From Gammaproteobacteria bacterium (GTDB lineage: Bacteria; Pseudomonadota; Gammaproteobacteria; SZUA-152), in assembly GCA_013152545.1 (NCBI GenBank), contig JAADGF010000116.1, positions 124,001 through 188,000 on the forward strand: a DNA stretch of 64,000 nucleotides, written 5' to 3'. Shown here piece by piece: positions 36,787 to 45,310 of this stretch (the stretch's first letter is position 1; each line of letters starts with the position of its first letter). A program made the translations under genes and the position numbers. Under the pieces are notes generated by a model. It did no database searches. It had not been told where the DNA came from and saw only the letters and a program-made list of their open reading frames with translations.

Positions 36787-38979
36787 ATGCCGTTATTTAG
36801 TGCTTTTTTCGATAAAGTGCGATCAGCCAATCCGTTCTCGCTCAGTATACGTAGCAAACTGGTGCTGGTATCTCTGTCGTTGCTCATCATTCCCTGGGTA
36901 GGTTATCAGTATATCAATGAGATGGAACAGTATTTACAGGAACGCCAAGAATCACAACTGCTCGATCGCGCTCGAATTGTCGCCTCTATCCTAAGTGATC
37001 AGCCAGACTTATTCATTACCAAAACAAACCCAGGAACGGATACAGACAGCAAACACCTGTACGTGCGGCCATTAGCCGCGCCAATTCAACTTGATGGTTA
37101 TGTTGATGATTGGCAAAATGACAAGGAACGAATTTTTCTATTTAGCGACCAAGTCGACACTGCACAAACACCACAGGCTAGTTCCTCACTTTCATTTCAA
37201 TTTCAAATCGGTAGTTTTAAACCATTTTTATACGTATTATTTCAAGTAAGCGATAACAACACCGTGTTCCGCTCACTGTCTGGTGCTCGAATTGACAATG
37301 GCGATCATTTGCAAATAGCAATGCAAAATGCCGATGGTGAATTTGTACGTTATATCTTATCAGCGCGCAAAGCGGGAAAACTAACAAGCTATCAGTTACC
37401 AACCGCCAACAGCAAAACCACGAATGTACTCGAAGAACGCCGCATTACCGGATTCATACGTAAAACCCAACAAGGTTATAATATCGAAATAAAACTCCCC
37501 TTGCTCATGTTAGGCGGAAAGCTAGCATTTGCTATCGCGGATATTGATGACACCAAAAACAGAAAAATAAATACCATTGTGCGCACAACAGGGTCACGGC
37601 ACATACAAGATATTGGCACCATTGTCGTTCCCTCCCCTAAAATTGACGATTTACTGAATCGTCTGCACCGCGCTGGGTCCCGTATTTGGGTAACAGATAA
37701 AAGCGCCAAAGTAATTGCATTAAACGGCAGTTTGAAAGATAGCGGCAAAGATATTTATGAAATGGAGTTCAAACCAAACGCAAACGGTAATCTGTTCAGC
37801 GCTATCGTGCGGGCAATTTATCGTAGCGTGCTACAAGAACCCCCGAAAGAATTCCACGATGACTTATCAACCGCATCAGAGCTAAACACACCAGAAGTGG
37901 AACAAGCGCTACAGGGAAATCCCGCTACCCGATGGCGTCAAACACCGGACGAACGCGTAAACATTTTAACCGCAACTTATCCTGTGACCGATTCAAACAC
38001 CGTGGTAGGTAGTGTAGCAATAGAGGAAACGTCAAATAGCATACTGATTTTACAAAACCGTGCAGTGGAAATTTTAATAAACCTAAGTATGCTCGCAATG
38101 GCTGTCGCGGCGCTTACAGTCTTTATTTTTGCAACACGACTATCCATTCGAGTCCGCCAGTTGCGAGATAGCGCAGACAGTTCCATTGGTAGCGATGGCC
38201 GAGTCATTGGGCATGTAAAACCCTCAAAAGCTTCGGATGAAATAGGTGATTTATCGCGCAGTATCGCAAACATGCTGAACAGACTAGCAGAATATAATCG
38301 CTACCTCGAAACAATGGCCAGTAAATTATCACACGAACTGCGAACACCCATTACCGTGGTACGTTCGTCTCTGGAGAATTTGGATTCTGCAATGCTGGAT
38401 GACGAGCATAAAGCTTACAGCCAGCGCGCCAAAGAAGGTGTTGAACGACTGAGTAATATATTAACTCGTATGAGCGAAGCAACCCGCTTAGAGCAAACTA
38501 TACAAACTGAAGATAGCATTGATTTTGATTTGGCCAAGGTGGTTTCCAGTTGCATTGATGGTTACCAGATTGCCCATAAAAATGTGACATTAACGCTGAA
38601 CGTACACCATACGATACAACAGCCAATTATCATTCATGGGGTGCCGGACTTAATTGCGCAAATGCTCGACAAATTGATCGCCAACGCCATGGATTTTGCC
38701 ATACCGGAAACCCCAATCATCATACAATTACAAGCAACGAAGTCAATTGTACAATTACACGTCATTAATGATGGTCCTTTGTTACCCGAAAAAATGAAAA
38801 ACAATCTGTTTGACTCAATGGTTTCATTACGTGAAAAACGCGGCGAACAACCTCATTTGGGCTTAGGTCTTTATATTGTCAGATTAATTACCGAGTTTCA
38901 CAGTGGAACAGTAACAGCAACAAATAAACCAGACAATTCAGGAGTCATATTTACCGTGGCATTACCCATTGCCAGTTAG
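36787..38979 (+). CDS. pdsS: PdsS, sensor histidine kinase of the proteobacterial dedicated sortase system
   Basis: This 730-residue inner-membrane kinase has a first helix at residues about 22-38. A large periplasmic sensor includes a CBM9-like segment (IQLDGYVDDWQND near residue 100). A second helix (about 430-455) is followed by a HAMP-like linker and the kinase core. The phospho-accepting His516 is in KLSHELRTPITVVRSSLENL; the N box (LDKLIANAMDFA) and the G box (LGLGLYIVRLI) are intact. The carbohydrate-binding-type sensor is characteristic of this family and suggests that a surface glycan or wall component is sensed. Co-transcribed with pdsR. Confidence 0.87.
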   Translation: MPLFSAFFDKVRSANPFSLSIRSKLVLVSLSLLIIPWVGYQYINEMEQYLQERQESQLLDRARIVASILSDQPDLFITKTNPGTDTDSKHLYVRPLAAPIQLDGYVDDWQNDKERIFLFSDQVDTAQTPQASSSLSFQFQIGSFKPFLYVLFQVSDNNTVFRSLSGARIDNGDHLQIAMQNADGEFVRYILSARKAGKLTSYQLPTANSKTTNVLEERRITGFIRKTQQGYNIEIKLPLLMLGGKLAFAIADIDDTKNRKINTIVRTTGSRHIQDIGTIVVPSPKIDDLLNRLHRAGSRIWVTDKSAKVIALNGSLKDSGKDIYEMEFKPNANGNLFSAIVRAIYRSVLQEPPKEFHDDLSTASELNTPEVEQALQGNPATRWRQTPDERVNILTATYPVTDSNTVVGSVAIEETSNSILILQNRAVEILINLSMLAMAVAALTVFIFATRLSIRVRQLRDSADSSIGSDGRVIGHVKPSKASDEIGDLSRSIANMLNRLAEYNRYLETMASKLSHELRTPITVVRSSLENLDSAMLDDEHKAYSQRAKEGVERLSNILTRMSEATRLEQTIQTEDSIDFDLAKVVSSCIDGYQIAHKNVTLTLNVHHTIQQPIIIHGVPDLIAQMLDKLIANAMDFAIPETPIIIQLQATKSIVQLHVINDGPLLPEKMKNNLFDSMVSLREKRGEQPHLGLGLYIVRLITEFHSGTVTATNKPDNSGVIFTVALPIAS

Positions 38980-39023
38980 TTGTCAATACTTACGTTGTCA
39001 ATACTTACGTTGTCAATACTTAG
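38980..39023 (+). repeat. 15-bp tandem repeat directly after pdsS
   Basis: TTGTCAATACTTACG is present twice, followed by a 14-bp variant TTGTCAATACTTAG and then a weaker fourth unit (TTGTTAACACTTAG). It begins at the base after the pdsS stop codon. Confidence 0.85.
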
Positions 39024-39119
39024 TTGTTAACACTTAGAGCCGTTTCAATATGCCAGGCATAACACCTGTTAATTCCACCGAGAAGGCGTAATAATAAATG
39101 ATTGGCTATCCGTCAGTAT

Positions 39120-39193
39120 ATACCCGTGGCGTTTGTAGCAATAGAGGAAAATAGGGCGTGCAATTAGATCTAAATCTCAATCGCTGCGGGTAT
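39120..39193. mobile_element. MITE-like family A, short copy
   Basis: The ends ATACCCGTGGCGTTTG (left) and CTAAATCTCAATCGCTGCGG plus GTAT (right) match the reference element at 26715, but only 74 bp remain. The interior is not shared, so this is an internally deleted copy. Confidence 0.65.
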
Positions 39194-39203
39194 AGACAGC
39201 CGA

Positions 39204-40163
39204 TCAGCGTGAGGTCATAATTTCCTGTAAAGTTTCACGATACTTATCGACAAATGACCCACCCAAATTCACCGCCTGTTTTGCATGCAACAACGCCTTG
39301 TCTATATTAGACTGCTCAAAAAATACTTGCGCCAGATTATTATGAGCCGGTGAATACTCGGGGCGATGAGCAATAACCGCTTGATACAATAATTTTGCTG
39401 CGTTCAGATTTTTGCTATTGTAATAAAAATTAGCCAACGCCATATTTGCCATAATGTCATGCGGCCAACGTTTCAGCGCCGCTTTATAAGCCTGTTCGGC
39501 AATGTGTAGTTTTTCGTTGCGATCGAAATAAGCAACAGACTTCATGTATTCAGCCACTCGAGCCGTCGCGGGTAGTTTCTCAGGCGGCAACACCACTAAC
39601 GCCCATTTTTCTGACCGCGCCCAGGTACGTTCAAAGGTTTCAAGGTTCACAACATAACGCTCGGTGGTCCCTGAGTGTAAAAAAATACTATTCGTGCTTA
39701 AATCAATTCCGATGACTACCGCATAATGCCAATTGGGATACCAACTTAGCCCCAAGTTTTGTAGCACAATAACAGGATGTCCCACTTGTAGTTCTGCAAT
39801 TAGCGAACTAAATGAAGGTGTTAAAATATGGGGTATGCGGTCAAATTGACGACTGGCGCTGACAATTTCAAGCTGCAAGCTGCCTTGCCGCTGAGGCAAA
39901 TAAACCAGTGGTACTAATTCGTCTGGCGACACATCTATGCCAGACCAAGCCAACACCATCGCCAGGGCAGCGGGCCCACATTGGTAGTCCCGTTGTGCAA
40001 AAAAAGGAACAGCCGGTCCATTGATCTCTGCATTAAATGACGGATGTGTTTTCCGTAATGCATTAATTTCCAATGTTGCCGTACAAGCCGACAACAGGCA
40101 AAATCCACCAACTACCAGAAAGATAGAGCGAACTCTGCATGTTATCTGTCGGGAAAAAACCAT
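39204..40163 (-). CDS. PA2778-family lipoprotein: C39-like cysteine peptidase with TPR repeats
   Basis: This 319-residue protein has a lipoprotein signal (lipobox LLSAC, Cys27). The first half is a C39-type papain-like domain with the nucleophile Cys62 in YQCGPAALAMVL and the His in NWHYAVVIGID. The second half carries TPR units (AEQAYKAALKRWPHD, AKLLYQAVIAHRPEYSPAHN, ALLHAKQAVNLG). It matches the PA2778 family, found next to PA2779-type genes as here. The natural substrate is unknown; the C39 fold suggests processing of a small secreted peptide or protein in the periplasm. Confidence 0.88.
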   Translation of the reverse strand: MVFSRQITCRVRSIFLVVGGFCLLSACTATLEINALRKTHPSFNAEINGPAVPFFAQRDYQCGPAALAMVLAWSGIDVSPDELVPLVYLPQRQGSLQLEIVSASRQFDRIPHILTPSFSSLIAELQVGHPVIVLQNLGLSWYPNWHYAVVIGIDLSTNSIFLHSGTTERYVVNLETFERTWARSEKWALVVLPPEKLPATARVAEYMKSVAYFDRNEKLHIAEQAYKAALKRWPHDIMANMALANFYYNSKNLNAAKLLYQAVIAHRPEYSPAHNNLAQVFFEQSNIDKALLHAKQAVNLGGSFVDKYRETLQEIMTSR

Positions 40164-40252
40164 CCTCAGTAAGAACTACCCTGGTTAAACCATCGCAACA
40201 AGCAATTTGATCAGCTTAGAAGGAAACACCTACATTAAGATTAACAAATAAA

Positions 40253-40666
40253 CTAATGAACTGTTTTTTTAACAAACGGGAAAATATCAGTATAACCAAG
40301 GATATCCGTTATCAATAAGACAACAAACACAAAAGCGACAGTCCCTACCACGCCACTGCCAGCAGGAAGTTCATCCATCTGACTCGCCAGTTGCTGGACT
40401 TCGTCCGCAGTGAGATTATCAACTCTCTGCAATGCATTCTCAGGATCAACACCTAGTTCAATCAACCTGGACTGTACATGTTCTTGTTTTAACTCTCGTT
40501 TTAACAGTTCTATGAGTTCTTGCTTTTTACTTTCCGCCCCCTGATGTGCTATCAAATCGGGGGTTGAAACAATCGCAGCGTTTACCGCACATTGAAAGCT
40601 GAATAATAGAACACAAATTAAAACAGTTTTATGAATACACAGACAAACAAATTTGTTTCCTAACAT
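40253..40666 (-). CDS. PA2779-family membrane protein
   Basis: This 137-residue protein has a signal sequence (VLICVLLFSFQCAVNA), a helical charged middle (KKQELIELLKRELKQEHVQS, then the VDPENALQRVDNLTADEV region), and a C-terminal membrane helix (VVGTVAFVFVVLLITDILGY). The order matches PA2779-type proteins, which nearly always sit next to a PA2778-type peptidase. The peptidase gene starts 89 bp downstream on the same strand, so they probably form an operon. It might be the substrate or membrane anchor of that peptidase; this is inference from gene pairing. Confidence 0.85.
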   Translation of the reverse strand: MLGNKFVCLCIHKTVLICVLLFSFQCAVNAAIVSTPDLIAHQGAESKKQELIELLKRELKQEHVQSRLIELGVDPENALQRVDNLTADEVQQLASQMDELPAGSGVVGTVAFVFVVLLITDILGYTDIFPFVKKTVH

Positions 40667-40931
40667 CGATAATCTCCAATAACGGGACAGGCGTGTAAGT
40701 CATTTAATAGGACGGTTTGGATATATCCGCTATACCCCATCGATTACACACCCATCTAAGGGTACACTAAACTAAAAAGATGTTGCTAGGTTTTCAACAA
40801 GTATAATAAAGGATCGCCTAATAGACTAACAAATTTAATCGTTTTATTTGAACGGTCCGGCTTTTCTATGTTATTTATTGCTGCTACGGTGCAACTACAA
40901 ACAAGTTAGGCGCACTGACGAAGAGTTCGTT

Positions 40932-41573
40932 ATGATTGAAAACCTATTAACCATATGGAAATCAGAACCTAAGTCTGATACCACTACGATTATTGTGCCA
41001 GATGGATGCCGTGATCTTATAATGAAATTGACAATGAGCGAAAAACCGCAGTGGTTTGTATCTTCGTTGTACGACCAAGCAAAAGTGGTTTCATTGAAGG
41101 CCGGTTCTATCATGATTGGGTTTCGAATCAAGCCTGGTGTGCGCATAGCGGAAAAGGAACTGCTCGAAGCTATTCCGAATCATTACACCGATATCAGTGA
41201 GCTTACTTGTCGATTATATACTTTTACGCATAGGAAACATTCGGTTGAGGACGCACTTGGCTGCTTGGCTTCAGATGTAGTCTCTATCGCTCACGCGGCG
41301 AAACAAGCCGGGGTCAGTCAAAGGAGCTTGCAAAGGCTGCTAATCCGGGAAACAGGAAGACCACCTGTCTATTGGATGATGCTGGCCCGCATTAGACGAA
41401 CCGCACGAGCAGTACTGAAGCCCATTCCCCTTGTCGAAATTGCCAATATGTTCGGATACGCCGATCAATCGCACATGAACAGAGAATTCAAACGGTGGTT
41501 CGACATTAGCCCCTCAACGTTACGAAGCACTCCCGATATTATCTATCAACTTAACGACAAGGGCTATGATTGA
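40932..41573 (+). CDS. AraC-family transcriptional regulator
   Basis: This regulator has about 213 residues from the ATG at 40932; an upstream TTG at 40848 would add a hydrophobic stretch unlike the family. The N-terminal half resembles the DUF6597-type ligand domain found in many AraC members (VPDGCRDLIMKL, GFRIKPG). The C-terminal half holds two helix-turn-helix motifs (SIAHAAKQAGVSQRSLQRLL and VEIANMFGYADQSHMNREFK). The gene converges on a VOC protein gene with a gap of 5 bp. The target promoters are unknown. Confidence 0.88.
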   Translation: MIENLLTIWKSEPKSDTTTIIVPDGCRDLIMKLTMSEKPQWFVSSLYDQAKVVSLKAGSIMIGFRIKPGVRIAEKELLEAIPNHYTDISELTCRLYTFTHRKHSVEDALGCLASDVVSIAHAAKQAGVSQRSLQRLLIRETGRPPVYWMMLARIRRTARAVLKPIPLVEIANMFGYADQSHMNREFKRWFDISPSTLRSTPDIIYQLNDKGYD

Positions 41574-41578
41574 AAAAA

Positions 41579-41977
41579 CTATGATTGAACCCTTACCGGT
41601 GTGCAAATTTCTATCAGAAACCCATTACTGTCCGAGATATAAGCCGTAGTTTGTCCCCATGGCATATCTTCGACGCCTTGTACGAACGTTGCTCCTGCCT
41701 TTAAAGCTTTGGCAAGCGCCGCAGGGACATTGTCTGTCTCAAATGCAATTTCAAATGTGGGTTTAGATGAATTAGCCCGACCCGGAGTCTTCCCCATATC
41801 AGTCATCAATTTCAGCGACGAAAAAGAAAGTGTTGTAGAACCCGTATCAAGCTCGCCATAGTCACCGCTTTCATGAAGCATTGCCTGCTTGAACCCAAAG
41901 GCTCTATTAAAAAAACGGAGTGTTTCTGCGACGTCTTTTACATAAAGGATGGTGTATTTAAACTTCATATTATTCAT
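41579..41977 (-). CDS. VOC (glyoxalase/bleomycin resistance) superfamily protein
   Basis: This 132-residue protein has two beta-alpha-beta-beta-beta units. The family opening is YTILYVKDVAETLRFFNRAF and the end is AYISDSNGFLIEIC, with the usual metal-ligand Glu in the last strand. Members range from dioxygenases to antibiotic-binding proteins; the pattern here fits the broad group with no assigned substrate. The start could be the ATG at 41977 or the one at 41968. Convergent with the AraC gene. Confidence 0.88.
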   Translation of the reverse strand: MNNMKFKYTILYVKDVAETLRFFNRAFGFKQAMLHESGDYGELDTGSTTLSFSSLKLMTDMGKTPGRANSSKPTFEIAFETDNVPAALAKALKAGATFVQGVEDMPWGQTTAYISDSNGFLIEICTPVRVQS

Positions 41978-42323
41978 TATTTAAACCCTATCATTCATTA
42001 AATTCTATTCAAAATACTTATAGCAAACGCTCAATTGATTGTATTGAATAAATGCGACAAAAGTTGTCTGTAGATATACCTTCATTAGGATACAGCCAGA
42101 TTCAACGTCCCTCGCCCTCCTCTCCTACTGATGACAAAACACAGTGGACAACGAAAGCTATCGAAACAAACCCTCAAATTAGGATGTCTGCGCTTTCGTC
42201 ATAATTTGTCATAATTTATTGGTATATTTCCAGATTGCAGCCTGCCTGCGCGCCGATTGCTCCTGTTAAATAGTCACTAAGCCAAATATTTTACCCAGAC
42301 TATTTTAACGAGGAGAACAGACG
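41978..42323. other. Intergenic gap
   Basis: This 346-bp gap has no supported gene. It should hold the divergent promoters of the VOC gene and the small lipoprotein gene. Confidence 0.35.
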
Positions 42324-42599
42324 ATGAACCAGAAAAAAGAACGTGCTGTTGAAATGTTTATTATTATTATGTTTCCAATTGCATTATTTGTAGGATGCAC
42401 GTCCAATGACAAAACATCATTAGCGCTAAGTAGCGAAAACAGCCACCCAGGCCATGAAATTTTATTTAAAATTAATAGGTTAAGTGATTTATCACACACA
42501 CCACACGTACAATACGCGGTTTATGACCCCGATAATTCAGGGTATTCCAGTGAAATTAAATTGACCAACGGTAGTACCAATAAAAAGAGGCGTCGATAA
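42324..42599 (+). CDS. Small hypothetical lipoprotein
   Basis: This 91-residue protein has a signal peptide with lipobox LFVGC and a soluble tail of about 65 residues ending in KKRRR. GAGGAG lies 9 nt upstream of the ATG, which supports translation. I do not recognise the family. The basic, abrupt C-terminus and the gene-poor DNA after it raise the possibility that this is the front part of a truncated lipoprotein. Confidence 0.6.
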   Translation: MNQKKERAVEMFIIIMFPIALFVGCTSNDKTSLALSSENSHPGHEILFKINRLSDLSHTPHVQYAVYDPDNSGYSSEIKLTNGSTNKKRRR

Positions 42600-43095
42600 C
42601 TTAATATAACTTAAGTGCTCAACGGTTAGCCATATGATTTCATTCAATACCCTGCTGTTGACGATAATTTTTAACCTCACTTGCTGCTCAGACCCACGCG
42701 TCAAATTTGCTGCGTATTTCAATAAATTTCGTTGATTCAGCAGGAAATTTACTCGCAAGTTTCAACACATCAAGAATTAAACTCAAACCGCTCTGGCGGA
42801 TAAAAGCCAGGGTGATATCAATCTCCGTGGTCTAGTTAATGGTATCGGTATCGGGAGGCAACTTTCCGCACAAATTCGGCATTGCCCGCCACTTTATTCG
42901 CCGACAGGCTTCACTTAGAGCGGCACCCACTCTTTTTTTCAGGTTCTCAAGCGCACCCCTTGCCTGAATGAACAACAGCAGCAGCAACATCAGCCAAACG
43001 TTACACCTAAATCGTTATTTATGAGTATCGCCTTGATCACACGCCAAAGCGTTGTTACGCTGTCAACAATCAAAGTTAGTAACAAATGACTTAAA
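42600..43095. other. Intergenic region with possible decayed coding DNA
   Basis: On the minus strand a frame interrupted by one TAG runs from about 43010 to 42690. It includes stretches such as ARGALENLKKRVGAALSEAC and DITLAFIRQSGLSLILDVLK, which look protein-like. No family is recognised and no ribosome site is present. It may be a broken gene or chance. Confidence 0.3.
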
Positions 43096-44043
43096 ATGAA
43101 AAGACCATTAAAAGCAGACTTATCAGGTAAATGTACTTGCTTCATGGTTTTTTTTATTTTTTATTTATCAGTGGCTTGCTCCACACAACAACGAATAATT
43201 TACCCACCTTTATCCACCTTTCAAGACCCAATGCGCATTTCAGGTAGCGGGCCGGTCATGGTAGCTCTCCCACCTGGGCAGTTTTTAATGGGCTCCCCCT
43301 TAAACGAACCTGCTCGACGTCAGTTTGAAAGTCCACAACACCCCGTTATCATCAGCAAACCGTTTGCCATTAGTCAGTATGAAATTACTTTTGAAGAATA
43401 TGATGCCTTCGTTAATGCAAGCCACTATGCCAAACCCAGTGACAAGGGCTGGGGCTCAGACCACTGGGGCCGAACCACAACACCTGTCTTTAATATAAGC
43501 TGGTACGACGCTCAAAACTATATAACCTGGCTAACTCAACAAACGGGGAAAAAATACTGGCTACCCACTGAAGCGGAATGGGAATATGCGGCTCGTGCGG
43601 GCACCACAACACCGTTTAGCACTGGTGGTTGTATCAGCACAGACGAAGCGAACTACCACGGTCGCTCGCCCTATGGTGACTGCCCTATTGGTCCATTATA
43701 TCGCGGCAAAACCACTGCAGTGGGCACATTCAAAGCCAATGCATGGGGCTTATATGATATGCACGGCAATTTATTCGAATGGACCGAAGACTGTTGGCAT
43801 AACAGCTACCATGGTGCACCGTCGAATGGAAGTGCCTGGATTGACAATGCCTTTATTGATTTGATCAATGACGATTTAGTCGATGATGATGTAGCGACCA
43901 CACCTTGCAGTGAACTAACGCGTGTATTGCGCGGTGGCTCCTGGAGTGGTTATCCGCGCCACTTACGGTCAGCCTATCGAGCTGCTAATGACCCAGAATT
44001 TAAGAGTATTTTTATAGGATTCAGGGTGGTACGGGAATTATAG
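43096..44043 (+). CDS. Lipoprotein with formylglycine-generating enzyme (FGE-sulfatase) domain
   Basis: This 315-residue protein has an N-terminal signal with a lipobox-like LSVAC. The rest is a single SUMF1/FGE fold: PPGQFLMGSP, then QYEITFEEYDAF, WLPTEAEWEYAARAG, GLYDMHGNLFEWTEDCW, and finally RVLRGGSWS...IGFRVVRE. Most bacterial members of this superfamily lack the two active-site Cys of true FGE and serve as binding or structural modules. The Cys pair needed for sulfatase activation is not evident here, and no sulfatase gene is near. It is likely an envelope protein of unknown ligand. Confidence 0.85.
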   Translation: MKRPLKADLSGKCTCFMVFFIFYLSVACSTQQRIIYPPLSTFQDPMRISGSGPVMVALPPGQFLMGSPLNEPARRQFESPQHPVIISKPFAISQYEITFEEYDAFVNASHYAKPSDKGWGSDHWGRTTTPVFNISWYDAQNYITWLTQQTGKKYWLPTEAEWEYAARAGTTTPFSTGGCISTDEANYHGRSPYGDCPIGPLYRGKTTAVGTFKANAWGLYDMHGNLFEWTEDCWHNSYHGAPSNGSAWIDNAFIDLINDDLVDDDVATTPCSELTRVLRGGSWSGYPRHLRSAYRAANDPEFKSIFIGFRVVREL

Positions 44044-44508
44044 TCGGCATATTGTTAGCACCTCATTAGGGGAAAACAGGTTTTTGAGTGACTCAGGCGC
44101 TTAATTGGTTTTATCATATTACAGTAATTCCACAAGCCCGCCGCCGTCCTCAATAAATACGACTTTCAACCTAACACATCAGTTGAATCGTCGCGAGAGC
44201 GACTAGGACGCTGAAGGTAAAAGACTTATATTGGGTTCAATAATCACTTTTTTTACCTTTTAGCTCTCTTGTTTTGAATATCAATGCAGAAAGAGTCCAC
44301 TTCAAACGCGATATGTGGCAATGATTTAACATGTACTCGTTTCGCTTTAATCTGTCGATATTCTCAAATAATAAGGCGAAACGGCATGAATTTCGCTAGG
44401 ACTCGGGGGTGGTAACCTGTGTTAGGATAATACATTCAAATAACCAGCCATGTTTTCTTTATATCTGATGTCCACATTCCAATTAATCGACCATAAAGGA
44501 GACCTATA
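44044..44508. other. Intergenic gap upstream of the YbjQ genes
   Basis: This 465-bp gap has no supported gene or repeat. It should contain the promoter of the YbjQ-YbjQ-M48 cluster. Confidence 0.35.
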
Positions 44509-44823
44509 GTGTTAGTAACAAACCTCGAAATCGTACCCGGCAAGCGGATACAAAAGCATTTTGGCTTAGTACAAGGCAGTTCGGTAAGAGCCAAACATGT
44601 CGGACGCGACATTATGGCCAGTCTAAAAAATATTTTCGGGGGTGAGCTCAAGGGATATACTGAACTTTTGCAGGAGTCTCGGCAGGAAGCCATGGACCGC
44701 ATGGTAGAACAAGCCACAGCGGTGGGTGCAAATGCCGTGTTAAATATTCGCTTTTCCACATCAAGCGTTGCGGCGGGGGCTGCTGAATTATTTGCTTACG
44801 GTACAGCCGTCATCTTGGAGTAA
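44509..44823 (+). CDS. YbjQ family (UPF0145) protein
   Basis: This 104-residue protein starts at GTG with AAAGGAG 8 nt upstream. It fits the YbjQ family, small pentamer-forming proteins: the core pattern GSSVRAKHVGRDIMASLKNI, GGELKGYTELLQESRQEAMD and GANAVLNIRF is intact. The function is unknown; a heavy-metal-binding role has been suggested for the fold. It is the first of two paralogues in tandem, followed by an M48 protease. Confidence 0.92.
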   Translation: MLVTNLEIVPGKRIQKHFGLVQGSSVRAKHVGRDIMASLKNIFGGELKGYTELLQESRQEAMDRMVEQATAVGANAVLNIRFSTSSVAAGAAELFAYGTAVILE

Positions 44824-44827
44824 CACT

Positions 44828-45271
44828 ATGATCGATGTAACAATCCTGTTGATCCTGTTGGCGCTGGGATATGGTTTTGGCCGGTTTACGGAAATTCGAC
44901 ATTATCGTTCCATACGTGAACGTGAAACCCAATTCCGAAATATACCCGCCATCGCAACCAAATTACCCGACCCGGCGCTACAACCCAAACATACGCAACT
45001 GGTCGCGGGTAATGTTGTCATTTCCGTGGACTTTTTTAAGCGTTTTTTGGCCGGCTTGCGTAATATTGTCGGCGGTCGTGTTGTATCCTATGAGTCATTG
45101 ATGGATCGCGCCAGGCGCGAAGCAATATTAAGAATGAAACAGGAAGCCCACGGTGTTGGCGCAACCCATATTTTTAATGTTAAGCTGGAAACATCGAGCA
45201 TTTACAAGGGCCGCAAAAATGCTATTGGATCAGTGGAAGTATTAGCATATGGCACCGCATTTTTTGACTAA
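44828..45271 (+). CDS. Membrane-anchored YbjQ paralogue
   Basis: This 147-residue protein starts at the ATG at 44828, with GGAG placed in the end of the preceding gene. It begins with a membrane helix (VTILLILLALGYGFGRF). A linker and a second YbjQ domain follow (FFKRFLAGLRNIVGGRVVSY, ARREAILRMKQEA, GATHIFNV). The gap of 4 bp to the upstream paralogue suggests co-translation, and a mixed or docking assembly of the soluble and anchored forms is plausible. Confidence 0.88.
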   Translation: MIDVTILLILLALGYGFGRFTEIRHYRSIRERETQFRNIPAIATKLPDPALQPKHTQLVAGNVVISVDFFKRFLAGLRNIVGGRVVSYESLMDRARREAILRMKQEAHGVGATHIFNVKLETSSIYKGRKNAIGSVEVLAYGTAFFD

Positions 45272-45310
45272 TTTTAACTAATTTTAACTTAAGGTACTTC
45301 ATATCAGGTC

